DNA of 64,000 bases, taken from contig CAWDAI010000006.1 in assembly GCA_963800275.1 (NCBI GenBank), positions 124,001 to 188,000 on the forward strand, written 5' to 3'. Of the stretch, positions 1 through 8,682 are shown piece after piece (position 1 is the stretch's first letter; each line of letters begins with the position of its first letter). Under the pieces are notes generated by a model. The model was not told the origin of the DNA and ran no database searches. It was given only the letters and a program-made list of their open reading frames with translations. Both the position numbers and the translations under genes were made by a program. Source of the DNA: JAFMJV01 sp963800275. Lineage in GTDB: Bacteria; Chloroflexota; Limnocylindria; Limnocylindrales; CSP1-4.

Positions 1-264
1 GTCAGCCGTGCGGCCGTGGTCGGAGCGGGCACGATCCTCACCGGCCAGAGCCGCCTCTACGACCTCGTGCACGAGCGGGAGCTGGCGGGCACGGCTGACG
101 ATCCACTGGTCGTGCCAGCGGACGCGGTCGTGGTGCCGGGCACGCGTCCGGCCCCGAGCGACTGGGCCCGCCAGCGCGGCCTGGCCCTGAGCACCCCGCT
201 CATCGTCAAGTATCGAGACGCAGGCACCGCCGCGCGGGTGGCCCTGGAGGCCGCCCTGCGGTGA
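1..264 (+). CDS. dapD: Tetrahydrodipicolinate N-succinyltransferase, C-terminal part (cut by window start)
   Basis: The reading frame is open from base 1 to a TGA at 262-264 and holds about 87 C-terminal residues. The segment VVGAGTILTG followed by SRLYDLVHE is the left-handed beta-helix end of DapD, and the tail PLVVPADAVVVPGTRP, then PLIVKYRD, matches the C-terminal cap of that family. The enzyme succinylates tetrahydrodipicolinate in the succinylase branch of lysine and diaminopimelate synthesis in the cytoplasm. Its stop overlaps the start of the next gene by four bases (GTGA), so the two are translationally coupled. The N-terminal part and promoter lie outside the window. Confidence 0.85.
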   Translation, partial: VSRAAVVGAGTILTGQSRLYDLVHERELAGTADDPLVVPADAVVVPGTRPAPSDWARQRGLALSTPLIVKYRDAGTAARVALEAALR

Positions 265-1541
265 GCCATCCGTCCCAGCGCGATGGGCTGGCCATCGAGG
301 TCGGCGCCAGGGTCGCGGGTCACGATCCGGTGGCCCTGGTCGAGGCCCATGGCAGCCCCCTCTACGTCTACGACGGGGCTGTCTTGCGCGCCCGCGCGGG
401 TGCCCTGCGCGCGGCCCTGCCGGGGATGGTCGAGGTCGCCTATGCCGTCAAGGCCAACGCCTCACCGGCGGTGCTCTCGGCCATCCGGGCCAGTGGCCTC
501 GGCGCTGACGTGGCCTCGGGCGGCGAGCTGCGGGCCGTGCTGCGAGCTGGGTTCAGGCCCGAACACGTCGTCTTCACCGGCCCCGGCAAGACCGACGCCG
601 AGCTGGCCGCGGCGCTGGCGGCGGGCGTACGTGCGATCACGCTCGAGTCGCTCGAGGAGCTCGACGCGCTCATCGGACTGGTCGGCAGCGCCAGGACTGG
701 CCAGGGCCTGCTGCTGCGCCTGGCGACCGAGGGGGAGGCCGAGGGCCTGCCCATCATCAGTGCCCCCGGCAACGTCAAGTTCGGGCTCACCGACCGCGAG
801 GCCCACGAGGCCGTGCTGCGACTGCGAGCGAGCCGCGTGCTGGCACCCGACGGCCCCTTGGTCCTGCGCGGGTTCCACGCCTTCGGCGCCTCCAACGTGC
901 GCGATGCGGGCCTGCTGCTGGCGGGCGTGGCCGACCTTGCCCGGCGCGCCCTGGCCATCGCCGCCGCCCACGACATCGAGATCGAGCTCCTTGACGCCGG
1001 CGGCGGGCTCGGGATCCCCTACGCCGCCGCCGAGGCCGAGTTGGACCTGGCTGCCCTGGGAGCCGGCCTGGAGCGAGAGCTCGAGGGCTGGCGCGGCCGC
1101 CCCGCCCTCCGGGGCGCGCGCCTCCTGCTCGAGCCCGGCCGCTGGCTGGTCGGCCCCGCGGGCGTCTATCTGTGCCGGGTCGTGCGCACCAAGGAGCGAG
1201 GTGGGCGCGTGGTGGCCATCAGCGACGGGGGCGTCCACCACCTGCTGCGCCCACGCCTCGTGGGCCAGGATCACCGGGTGGTGGCCGTGGGGGCCCCAGC
1301 CGAGCGGCAGGCTGATGCGCGGATCGACCTGGTGGGTCCGCTGTGCACCGGGCTGGACATCCTGGCCGCGGACGTCCCGGCCCCACGCCCGTCCGCGGGC
1401 GACCTCCTGGCCGTGCTCGACGCGGGCGCCTACGGCTACAGCGAGTCGATGCCCTTCTTCCTCTCGCACCCCGTGCCGGCGGAGGTCGTGCTCGACGGTG
1501 GGGGCGTGATCGTCTCGCGGGAACGGTCCGAGCCCGCCTGA
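261..1541 (+). CDS. lysA: PLP-dependent diaminopimelate decarboxylase-like protein (LysA family)
   Basis: This 426-residue fold-type III PLP enzyme probably decarboxylates meso-diaminopimelate to lysine, as its GTGA overlap with dapD suggests. The PLP lysine lies in YAVKANASP (about residue 63), the phosphate loop is DAGGGLG, and EPGRWLVG is the usual second PLP segment. Two family landmarks differ from standard LysA: the HIGSQ-type segment reads HAFGAS, and the CESGD-type segment reads CTGLD within GPLCTGLDIL. Those variants and the C-terminal GAYGYSESMPFFLSHP resemble the decarboxylases linked to exosortase systems. No exosortase gene is in view, so the lysine role rests on context. The gene converges on pckA with 25 bases between them. 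Confidence 0.75.
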   Translation: MSHPSQRDGLAIEVGARVAGHDPVALVEAHGSPLYVYDGAVLRARAGALRAALPGMVEVAYAVKANASPAVLSAIRASGLGADVASGGELRAVLRAGFRPEHVVFTGPGKTDAELAAALAAGVRAITLESLEELDALIGLVGSARTGQGLLLRLATEGEAEGLPIISAPGNVKFGLTDREAHEAVLRLRASRVLAPDGPLVLRGFHAFGASNVRDAGLLLAGVADLARRALAIAAAHDIEIELLDAGGGLGIPYAAAEAELDLAALGAGLERELEGWRGRPALRGARLLLEPGRWLVGPAGVYLCRVVRTKERGGRVVAISDGGVHHLLRPRLVGQDHRVVAVGAPAERQADARIDLVGPLCTGLDILAADVPAPRPSAGDLLAVLDAGAYGYSESMPFFLSHPVPAEVVLDGGGVIVSRERSEPA

Positions 1542-1566
1542 AGGCCGGGCCGCGCGGGATCCGGGG

Positions 1567-3156
1567 TCAGCCCTTAGCCGGCACCGGGCCCGCGGCCCGC
1601 ACGGCCTCGTTGGCACCGTCGGCGTAGGCCTCGAAGTTGGCCTGGAACATGGCTGCCAGGCGGTTGGCCGCCTCGTCGTAGGCTGCCGGGTCGGACCAGG
1701 TGCGGCGCGGGAAGAGCTCGTCCTCCGGCACCCCCGGGACCTGCGTCGGGACCGCCACGCCGAAGACGGGGTCGGTCACCATCTCGACGCCTTCGAGGGT
1801 GCCGTCGAGGACCGCGTGGACCATGCTTCGGGTGTGCGCGATGTTCATGCGCTGGCCCACGCCGTAGGGGCCGCCCGTCCAGCCGGTGTTGATGAGCCAG
1901 ACGGGCACGTCGTAGCGCTCCAGCCGCTCGACGAGCATGCTCGCGTAGTCACCCGGGTGGCGGGGCAGGAAGGGAGCGCCGAAACCGGCGGAGAAGGTGG
2001 CTGACGGCTCCTTCACCCCGACCTCGGTGCCGGCCAGCTTGGCGGTGTAGCCGCTGATGAAGTGGTAGGCCGCCTGGTCGCGGGTGAGCCGGCTGAGCGG
2101 GGGCAGCACGCCGAAGGCATCGGCCGTCAGGAAGATGACGTTGCGCGCACCGCGCGCCACTCCGCTCGGCTCGGCGTGGTCGATGAAGAAGAGCGGGTAG
2201 GCCGCGCGCGTGTTCTCGGTGAGGCGGTCCGAGTCCAGATCGAGGACGCGCGTGTCCGCGTCCAGGTCGGTGTTCTCCAGGATGGTCCCGAAGCGCTCCG
2301 TGGTGGCGTAGATCTGAGGCTCGTAGACCGGGCTCAGGCGGATGGTCTTGGCGTAGCAGCCGCCCTCGAAGTTAAAGCTGTAGCCCTCGCCCCAACCGTG
2401 CTCATCGTCCCCGATGAGCTTGCGCTGCGGGTCTGCCGAGAGCGTCGTCTTGCCCGTGCCTGAGAGGCCGAAGAAGATGCACACGTCATCCTCGTCGTCG
2501 CCCACGTTGATCGACGAGTGCATGGGCAGCACGCCCTCGTCGGGCAGCAGGTAGTTCATGACCGTGAAGGCCGACTTCTTGATCTCGCCCGCGTAGGCGG
2601 TGCCCACGATGATGATCTCCATCCGCTGCAGGTGGAGCAGGATGGCCGTGCCCGAGCGCGTGCCTTCCGTGGCCGGATCGGCCTCGAAGCTGGGCACGTC
2701 GATGATGGTGAAGTTGGGCTCGAACCCCTCGAGGTCCGCGTCCGATGGGCGGCGGAAGAGATTGCGCGCGAAGATGCTGGCCCAGGCCGACTCGGTGTAG
2801 ACGCGCAGGCTGCGCTGGTGGTCCTCGTGGGCGCCGATGTAGAGATCCTGCGCATAGAGCTGCTTGTCCGCCAGGTACTCCAGCAGGCGAGCGCGGAGCC
2901 GGTCGTAGTGCTCCTCGCTGATCTCGCTGTTGACCGGGCCCCACCAGATCTTGTCGTGGCTGCTGGGCTCGGCCACGATGAACTTGTCCTTGGGCGAGCG
3001 GCCGGTGTGGGCGCCGGTCCGCACCACCAGTGGACCGCCGGCTGCGATCATGCCCTCGTCATCACGCAGCGCGCGTTCGTACAGCTGGGGCACCGAAAGG
3101 TTGGGGATGACGGTCCCGCCGATGTCGTGGCTGGGACGAGCGGAGGTCAGGGTCAC
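1567..3156 (-). CDS. pckA: Phosphoenolpyruvate carboxykinase (ATP)
   Basis: This 529-residue protein converts oxaloacetate and ATP to PEP, CO2 and ADP at the start of gluconeogenesis. The kinase P-loop GLSGTGKTTLSADP is complete, followed by LIGDDEHGW, which carries the metal-binding aspartates. N-terminal landmarks are RTGAHTGRSPKDKF and, later, NYLLPDEGVLPMH. Length and motifs fit the ATP-dependent family, not the GTP type. The GTG start at 3156 is supported by a GAGGTGA ribosome-binding site seven bases upstream on the minus strand. It is transcribed alone, separated from argH by 112 bases that hold only its own leader and promoter. Confidence 0.95.
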   Translation of the reverse strand: MTLTSARPSHDIGGTVIPNLSVPQLYERALRDDEGMIAAGGPLVVRTGAHTGRSPKDKFIVAEPSSHDKIWWGPVNSEISEEHYDRLRARLLEYLADKQLYAQDLYIGAHEDHQRSLRVYTESAWASIFARNLFRRPSDADLEGFEPNFTIIDVPSFEADPATEGTRSGTAILLHLQRMEIIIVGTAYAGEIKKSAFTVMNYLLPDEGVLPMHSSINVGDDEDDVCIFFGLSGTGKTTLSADPQRKLIGDDEHGWGEGYSFNFEGGCYAKTIRLSPVYEPQIYATTERFGTILENTDLDADTRVLDLDSDRLTENTRAAYPLFFIDHAEPSGVARGARNVIFLTADAFGVLPPLSRLTRDQAAYHFISGYTAKLAGTEVGVKEPSATFSAGFGAPFLPRHPGDYASMLVERLERYDVPVWLINTGWTGGPYGVGQRMNIAHTRSMVHAVLDGTLEGVEMVTDPVFGVAVPTQVPGVPEDELFPRRTWSDPAAYDEAANRLAAMFQANFEAYADGANEAVRAAGPVPAKG

Positions 3157-3268
3157 GTTCGGGTCACCTCAGGCTGCTGCATGGACCGGTACTCGCCTGA
3201 CACCCCTCGCGGGCCCCCCGGGGCGCGGCGGTGGACCTCCGCGCTCAAGGTGGCGAACCGATGGCCTC

Positions 3269-4720
3269 TCATTCTAACGGCCCGCCTGCCGGGTCGACCG
3301 CGGCATCGAGGCCCAGGCGCGTGGCCGCCGCATCCAGCTCGGCCTGGACTCGAGCCGGGGCGGTCCCGCCGATCACATCCGGTCGGGCCAGCGCGTTCTC
3401 CAGCTCCGCTGCTGCCCGCAGCCGGCTGGCCACGGCCGGGTCCGCCCCGGCGGACCGCGCGATGGGGTCGTCGGCCGTCGCCAGCACCTCGGCGATGTCG
3501 CGGTCGGAGAGGCCGGTGAGCTCGATGCCGGCCGCCTCGGCGCGAGCCACCAGTGAACCCACGATGTGGTGGCCCTCGCGGAAGGGCACGCCCAGCTCCA
3601 CCAGCTCGTCGGCCACGGCGGTGGCGGTGGTGTGACCCGCGGTGGCAGCGGCCAGCATGCGCGCCTCGTCCACCTGCAGCGTGGCCACCATGCCGGCCAT
3701 CACTCGCAGCGATGACTCGAGCGTGGCCAGGGCGTCGATCAGCGCTGGCTTGTCCTCCTGCAGGTCACGCTGGTAGCCAGCGGGCAGGCCCTTGATCAGG
3801 GTCAGCACCGTGAGCAGGTGCCCGCTGACCCTGGCCGTGCGCCCGCGGACCAGCTCGGCCGGGTCCGGGTTGCGCTTGTTGGGCATCATCGAAGAGCCGG
3901 TGGACCAGGCGTCAGCGGGCCGGATGAAGCCGAAGTTGGGGTTGGCCCACCACACGATCTCCTCGGCCAGGCGCGAGAGGTGGGCCATGGCCAGGGCCGC
4001 CGCGCTGATCGTCTCGACCACCGGGTCACGGTCGCCCACCGCGTCGATGGAGTTGTGGGTCACGCCGCTGAAACCGAGATCGGCCGCGGTCGCCTCGCGG
4101 TCGAGCGCGAAACCCGCGCCCGCGAGCGCCCCCGAGCCGAGCGGCGAGAGCGAGGCTCGAGCGAGGGCATCGGCGAATTTGCCGCGGTCGCGCTCGAGCA
4201 TCTCCACATAGGCCAGGAGGTGGTGGGCGAAGAGCACCGGCTGAGCCGGCTGGACGTGCGTGTGGCCGGGCATGACCGCATCACGATGCTGCTGAGCCAG
4301 CCTGACGAGCGCCCCTTCGAGGCCGGCGATGGCGGCGTCGAGGGCATCGATCCGGCGGCGCAGGTAGAGGCGCAGGTCGGTGGCCACCTGGTCGTTGCGC
4401 GAGCGACCGGTGTGAAGCTTGCCGGCCACGGGGCCGATGCGCGAGGCGAGCTCCATCTCCACGTTCATGTGGATGTCCTCGTGGGCCGGGTCCCACGCGA
4501 TCGTGCCGGCACGCACGTCATCGGCGATGGCGCGCAGGCCATCGCCGATGACCCCGGCTTCGTCGGCCGTCAGGAGGCCAGCGCGGCAGAGGCCGGCCAC
4601 GTGGGCCAGCGAGCCGGTGATGTCCTCGATGGCGAGCTCGGCGTCCACCTCGATGGAGCGCCCGAAGTCGGCCGCATTCGCGTCAGGTTCCGCCGCGAAG
4701 CGGCCGCCCCAGGCTTTCAT
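3269..4720 (-). CDS. argH: Argininosuccinate lyase
   Basis: This 483-residue enzyme cleaves argininosuccinate to arginine and fumarate, the last step of arginine synthesis. The fumarase/aspartase signature GSSMMPNKRNPDPAE is intact, and the TGRSRNDQ segment near residue 108 and the HTHVQPAQP segment that contributes the catalytic histidine are both present. Its ATG lies three bases after the argG stop on the same strand, so argG-argH form a two-gene operon. They presumably share the ARG-box-type operator upstream of argG. The length is normal and no lesion is seen. Confidence 0.95.
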   Translation of the reverse strand: MKAWGGRFAAEPDANAADFGRSIEVDAELAIEDITGSLAHVAGLCRAGLLTADEAGVIGDGLRAIADDVRAGTIAWDPAHEDIHMNVEMELASRIGPVAGKLHTGRSRNDQVATDLRLYLRRRIDALDAAIAGLEGALVRLAQQHRDAVMPGHTHVQPAQPVLFAHHLLAYVEMLERDRGKFADALARASLSPLGSGALAGAGFALDREATAADLGFSGVTHNSIDAVGDRDPVVETISAAALAMAHLSRLAEEIVWWANPNFGFIRPADAWSTGSSMMPNKRNPDPAELVRGRTARVSGHLLTVLTLIKGLPAGYQRDLQEDKPALIDALATLESSLRVMAGMVATLQVDEARMLAAATAGHTTATAVADELVELGVPFREGHHIVGSLVARAEAAGIELTGLSDRDIAEVLATADDPIARSAGADPAVASRLRAAAELENALARPDVIGGTAPARVQAELDAAATRLGLDAAVDPAGGPLE

Positions 4721-4723
4721 CGG

Positions 4724-5986
4724 TCAGACCTCGACGGGAGCTTCCGCGACCTCCACCGGCAGCTCGCCCAGCATCGGCTCGGTCCAGGTCCAGGCCGACT
4801 CGTGGCGGGCCGCCTCGGTGCGCAGGGGCAGGCCGAAGATCTTGATGAAGCCCACCGATGCCGCGTGATCGTAGGCATCGTCGGAGTCGTAGGTGGCAAG
4901 GGTGCGGTCGTAGAGCGAGTCATCGCTGCGCCGGCCGACCACGTAGGCATTGCCCTTCTCCAGCCGCATCCGCACCTGGCCGTTGACCACGCGCTGGCTC
5001 GAGGCCACGTACTCGCGCAGGTCGCGGTGCAGGGCGCTGAACCAGATGCCGTCGTATGTCGCCTGCGCGGTCTCGTCGGCCACGAGGCGGTTGAAGCGCA
5101 GCTGCTCCTTGGAGAGCGTGAGCCCCTCGAGCGAGGCGTGCGCGGCATGCAGGATGGTCGCCGCGGGTGCCTCGTAGATCTCGCGACTCTTGATCCCCAC
5201 CAGCCGATCCTCGACGTGGTCGATGCGGCCGACGCCGTGCTTGCTGCCCAGCTCATGGACCTGCTCCACCAGCTCCACCGGCGAGAGTGCCTCGCCGTCG
5301 AGCGAGACGGGCACGCCGCCCTCGAAGCCGATGGTCAGCTCGGCCGGGATATCGGGTGCGTCGCTCGGGGCCACGGTCCACTCGTAGGCGTCCGCTGGCG
5401 GGGTGATCCAGGGATCTTCCAGCACGCCGGTCTCACAGGAGCGTCCCCACAGGTTGACGTCGATGGAGTAGGGCGATTCCTTGGTGATGGGGATCTTGAT
5501 GCCGCGGGCGATGGCGTAATCGATCTCCTCGTCGCGGCTCAGGCCCATGCCCACGCGCATCGGCGCCACCACCTCGAGTCGCGGGTCGAGCGCATGCACC
5601 GCCACATCGAAGCGCACCTGGTCGTTGCCCTTGCCCGTGCAGCCGTGCGCCACCGCGTCGCAGCGCTCCTTGTCGGCGATCTCCACGAGCAGCTGGGCGA
5701 TGAGCGGGCGAGCCAGCGCGGTCGCCAGCGGGTAGACCCCCTGGTACAGGGCGTTGGCCTGGAGGCTGGGCCACACGAACTGGCGCACGAAGCGATCGCG
5801 ACCATCGATGACGTAGGCGCGGCTGGCGCCCGACGCGATCGCGCGAGCGGCCACGCTCTCGCGTAGCGAGTCGCCGCCGAGGTCGACCGTCAGGGTCACG
5901 ACCTCCGCGCCGTACTGCTCCTTGAGCCAGGCTACCGCGACCGATGTATCCAGCCCGCCGGAGTAGGCGAGCACGACCTTCTTCAC
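4724..5986 (-). CDS. argG: Argininosuccinate synthase
   Basis: ArgG (420 residues) joins citrulline and aspartate at the cost of ATP to AMP. The N-terminal pyrophosphatase loop AYSGGLDTSVAVAWL follows directly from the chosen start. The frame stays open for 68 more codons upstream, but that stretch is not ArgG-like. The GTG at 5986 has a GGAGG ribosome-binding site eight bases before it, which decides the start. AHGCTGKGNDQVRFD and the SPYSIDVNLWG segment are typical. It is first in the argGH operon. Two palindromic ARG-box-like sites lie 99-142 bases upstream of the start. Confidence 0.95.
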   Translation of the reverse strand: MKKVVLAYSGGLDTSVAVAWLKEQYGAEVVTLTVDLGGDSLRESVAARAIASGASRAYVIDGRDRFVRQFVWPSLQANALYQGVYPLATALARPLIAQLLVEIADKERCDAVAHGCTGKGNDQVRFDVAVHALDPRLEVVAPMRVGMGLSRDEEIDYAIARGIKIPITKESPYSIDVNLWGRSCETGVLEDPWITPPADAYEWTVAPSDAPDIPAELTIGFEGGVPVSLDGEALSPVELVEQVHELGSKHGVGRIDHVEDRLVGIKSREIYEAPAATILHAAHASLEGLTLSKEQLRFNRLVADETAQATYDGIWFSALHRDLREYVASSQRVVNGQVRMRLEKGNAYVVGRRSDDSLYDRTLATYDSDDAYDHAASVGFIKIFGLPLRTEAARHESAWTWTEPMLGELPVEVAEAPVEV

Positions 5987-6084
5987 TTCTGCCTCCAGAA
6001 CCGAGTGTGAACTGGCCCGCGACGCCCCTGCCGGAGCGTGATCGGACCGAGGGGGGCGGGGGCGCTGTGGCGGATCGCAGTCCT

Positions 6085-6096
6085 GCATTAACATGC
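6085..6096 (-). promoter_or_regulatory. Second, weaker ARG-box-like palindrome
   Basis: GCATTAACATGC is a 4+4+4 palindrome centred 29 bases from the stronger site at 6111-6128. Paired boxes in near-helical register are usual for hexameric ArgR. The arms are shorter, so on its own this site would not be convincing. Confidence 0.45.
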
Positions 6097-6110
6097 GCCT
6101 GAAACCAAGT

Positions 6111-6128
6111 ATTGCATAGTCATGCAAT
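6111..6128 (-). promoter_or_regulatory. ARG-box-like operator, proximal to the divergent gene
   Basis: ATTGCATAGTCATGCAAT is an interrupted perfect palindrome with 7-base arms and a 4-base centre. It closely resembles the ArgR operators known in Gram-positive bacteria, for instance the ATTGCATA half-site in Streptomyces ARG boxes. It lies in the argG / GGDEF-EAL divergent region, 124-142 bases before the argG start. That ArgR binds here is inference; no argR gene is in the window. Confidence 0.65.
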
Positions 6129-6329
6129 CCATGCAGGCCGCGGACCAGGATACGTAGCCGACTCCGGATCCGGCCTGATGGAGTCCGCACCCGGTGCGTG
6201 CGGTCCGGGCCTCCGAGGACGACCGTTGCCTGGATGCACAGTCCCAGGCCGCACTAGCGGCATCAGCCTACTACCCGTCGTCGAGGCTTCCTGTTGAAGT
6301 GGTGGTCAGTCATCAAGGGAGCAGCCACC

Positions 6330-7913
6330 ATGGCCAGTCACGCTACGACCACCCTCGCGGCACCACCATGGGCTGGTGTCGGGCCTGTCCGCCGCCTGGC
6401 CGGTGCCATCGTGCGTCGGCCCTGGGCACGCCCGGACGTTGCCGTGCGCCTGCGTGGGGCACTACCGCTGCGGTATCCGTTCGACTCGTCCGATCCCTTC
6501 GCGGACGCGACCTCCGGCCTGGGCAGTCAGCGTACCTTCGTCACCGCGCTCGAGCAGCGGGCGGAACGTTGCCGTCGGGATGGCACGCCCTACAGCCTGC
6601 TGCTCATCGACGTCGACATGCTCGCCCGGGTCAACGCCAGGTTCGGCCCATTGGCGGGCGACCGGCTGATCGGGCGCCTGGCCGGGATCCTGCGCGACGC
6701 TGCCCGGTCCGAAGTCCGCAGCTTCCGCATCGGCAGTGACGAGTACGCGGTGCTCATGACCGGTGCCGGTCCCGAAGAGGCGGTGGCCTTCGCCAGCACG
6801 GCACTGGCCGCCCTCGAATATCCCTCGCCCGACGAGCAGGCGGGCACATTCTCCGCCGGTGTGGCCAGCGCACCATCGGCCTCGCGGGACCCCTCCGATC
6901 TCTATCGCATGGCCTGGGCAGCATTGGCGTGGGTCAAGCGCAATGGCCGCTCGAGCATCGCCGTCTTCGAGCCCCAGACGCACGGCTCGCTCGTCGTGAC
7001 CGAGACGTGGCAGGCCGACTTCGTCGAGAAGGTCCTCTCGGCGCGGCACCTGCGACCAGTGTTCCAGCCCATCGTGGAGATGCATACAGGGCGGATCGTC
7101 GGCTACGAGGGCCTGGTGCGCACTGACGCGGCGCAGGCGGGCATGAGCACCCGGGAGCTCTTCGCCGCCGCCGCCGCCACGGGCCGCGCAGCCCAGCTGG
7201 ACCTGGCCTGCCTGGAGGTCGTGGTGCGTGCGGCGCGCCGGGCGAGCCCGAACCAGAGCCTCTCGCTGAACCTCTCCGCGCGGACCCTGGCGGGGCGGGA
7301 GTTCGAGGCTGGCTGGCTGGTCCACAGCCTCGTCGAGGCCGGCATCTCGCCCAGGCGTGTCGTGGTGGAGGTCTCCGACGGCGAGCCCGTCCACGACCGG
7401 GAGCGATTGGACCACACCTTGGCGGAACTGCGCGCATCCGGTCTGCGTCTGGCTGCGGATGACGTCAACGCTGACGACCCGGACCAGCGGTTGCGGCGAC
7501 ACGTGCCCTTCGACATCGTCAAGATCGACCTCACCCAGATGTGGGAGGGGGCCAGCAGCGGGCCGGTCCTGGCCAGGCTGCGGGATACCGCCCTCAGCCA
7601 ACATGCGCGCGTCGTCGCTGAAGGCTTGGAGACGCCCGAGCAGTTCCTGGCCGTTCGTGACCTCGAGATCGGTGTCGCGCAGGGCTATCTGCTGGCCCGA
7701 CCAGACGCTTCGCTGAGCGATCGCCTCATCGATGTGCGCCGCATCGAGACGGAGGCCGAAGCCGAGGGAACCTTCCCCGCCGCAGCTCTGCCCAGGGCCA
7801 TGAACATCGAGCCCATCGAGGTGGCACCTGGCGACGAGGCGGTGAGGGAGCGCCTGGCTGCGTTGCTACCGCCCGCGGCCGGTGCGCCCAGCGTGGTGGC
7901 AGGAACCGCCTAG
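6330..7913 (+). CDS. Cytoplasmic GGDEF-EAL protein with degenerate GGDEF domain
   Basis: This 527-residue protein has a GGDEF domain (about residues 50-210) followed by an EAL domain (about 225-470) and no membrane segment. The cyclase signature reads GSDEY instead of GGDEF, and no RxxD inhibitory site precedes it, so cyclic-di-GMP synthesis is unlikely. In the EAL part the metal and catalytic residues survive: E of YEGLVR (about 260), N of LNLSA, E of VEVSD, DD of AADDVNAD, K of VKIDL, E of AEGLE and Q of QGYLL. Loop 6, normally DDFGTG, is DDVNAD. I infer a phosphodiesterase, or a GTP/c-di-GMP-sensing protein. A TTG at 6294 is an alternative start, but the ATG at 6330 has a GGGAG site nine bases upstream. 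It is divergent from argG and convergent with argB. Confidence 0.85.
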   Translation: MASHATTTLAAPPWAGVGPVRRLAGAIVRRPWARPDVAVRLRGALPLRYPFDSSDPFADATSGLGSQRTFVTALEQRAERCRRDGTPYSLLLIDVDMLARVNARFGPLAGDRLIGRLAGILRDAARSEVRSFRIGSDEYAVLMTGAGPEEAVAFASTALAALEYPSPDEQAGTFSAGVASAPSASRDPSDLYRMAWAALAWVKRNGRSSIAVFEPQTHGSLVVTETWQADFVEKVLSARHLRPVFQPIVEMHTGRIVGYEGLVRTDAAQAGMSTRELFAAAAATGRAAQLDLACLEVVVRAARRASPNQSLSLNLSARTLAGREFEAGWLVHSLVEAGISPRRVVVEVSDGEPVHDRERLDHTLAELRASGLRLAADDVNADDPDQRLRRHVPFDIVKIDLTQMWEGASSGPVLARLRDTALSQHARVVAEGLETPEQFLAVRDLEIGVAQGYLLARPDASLSDRLIDVRRIETEAEAEGTFPAAALPRAMNIEPIEVAPGDEAVRERLAALLPPAAGAPSVVAGTA

Positions 7914-7914
7914 C

Positions 7915-8682
7915 CTACGACAGCCGGAAGCCCGTCCCGGCACCCTCGTGGAGGGCGCGCTGGAGCGCACGCTCGGCGCGACCGTCGGCGATGACCGCTC
8001 GTTCGGCCGCGGAGCCCGGGGCCAAGGCCCGCAACGCTGACGAGACCTTGGGCACCATGCCGCCGGCGATGACGCCGGCGTCGATGAGCCGAGCCGCCTC
8101 GTCCCGGGTCAGCTCGGGGATGCGCTCACCGTGGGCATCGCGGACGCCATCGGTGTCGGTCATCAGCACCAGCTCGCCGCCGAGCGAAGCGCTCACCGCG
8201 GCCGCGGCATCGTCGGCGTTGACGTTGCAGGTGCGGCCATCAGGGTCGAGCCCCATGGGCGCCATCACGGGCAGATAGCCGGCATCGAGCAGGGTCCGGA
8301 GCAGGGCGGCGTCGGCCACCGGCTGGCTGATGACCAGTCCCAGGCCGGTAGCCCGCGGCCCGGCGATGAGTCCACCGTCGATGCCGCGCACGCCCACCGC
8401 GTGGGCCCCGAGACCGCCCAGCGCCTCGGTCAGCTCGGCGTTGATGACGCCCCCGATGACGCCCAGGAAGACCTCCAGGGCGGCCTCGTCGGTGATGCGG
8501 CGGCCGTCTTGCCACATGCTCTGCACGCCCATCCGCTCGAGCCACTCGGTCAGGCGCTTGCCACCGCCATGCACGACGACCAGCGGCCGGCGGGCGCGCT
8601 CGTCCACGATCTCGCGCAGGACGTCCTGCTGCTCGACGATGGTGGTGCCGCCGAGCTTGACCACGACCGGTCCGGCGCTCAC
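7915..8682 (-). CDS. argB: Acetylglutamate kinase
   Basis: ArgB (255 residues) phosphorylates N-acetylglutamate, the second step of arginine synthesis. The N-terminal KLGGTTI loop, VVHGGGKRLTEWL, the NVNADDAAAAV substrate segment and the GGMVPKVSSAL nucleotide segment are all in place. The protein is a little short for the family. LysW-dependent LysZ/ArgB-type kinases look similar, but ArgJ and ArgC next door favour ordinary acetylglutamate. The GTG start overlaps the argJ stop by four bases (GTGA), so argC-argJ-argB are translationally coupled in that order. The stop lies one base from the end of the convergent GGDEF-EAL gene. Confidence 0.9.
   Translation of the reverse strand: MSAGPVVVKLGGTTIVEQQDVLREIVDERARRPLVVVHGGGKRLTEWLERMGVQSMWQDGRRITDEAALEVFLGVIGGVINAELTEALGGLGAHAVGVRGIDGGLIAGPRATGLGLVISQPVADAALLRTLLDAGYLPVMAPMGLDPDGRTCNVNADDAAAAVSASLGGELVLMTDTDGVRDAHGERIPELTRDEAARLIDAGVIAGGMVPKVSSALRALAPGSAAERAVIADGRAERALQRALHEGAGTGFRLS

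Noticed and set aside
3818..5866. A 682-codon plus-strand open frame over argH and argG.
   Set aside because: It is the antisense shadow of two well-identified genes, a common effect of GC-rich third positions.
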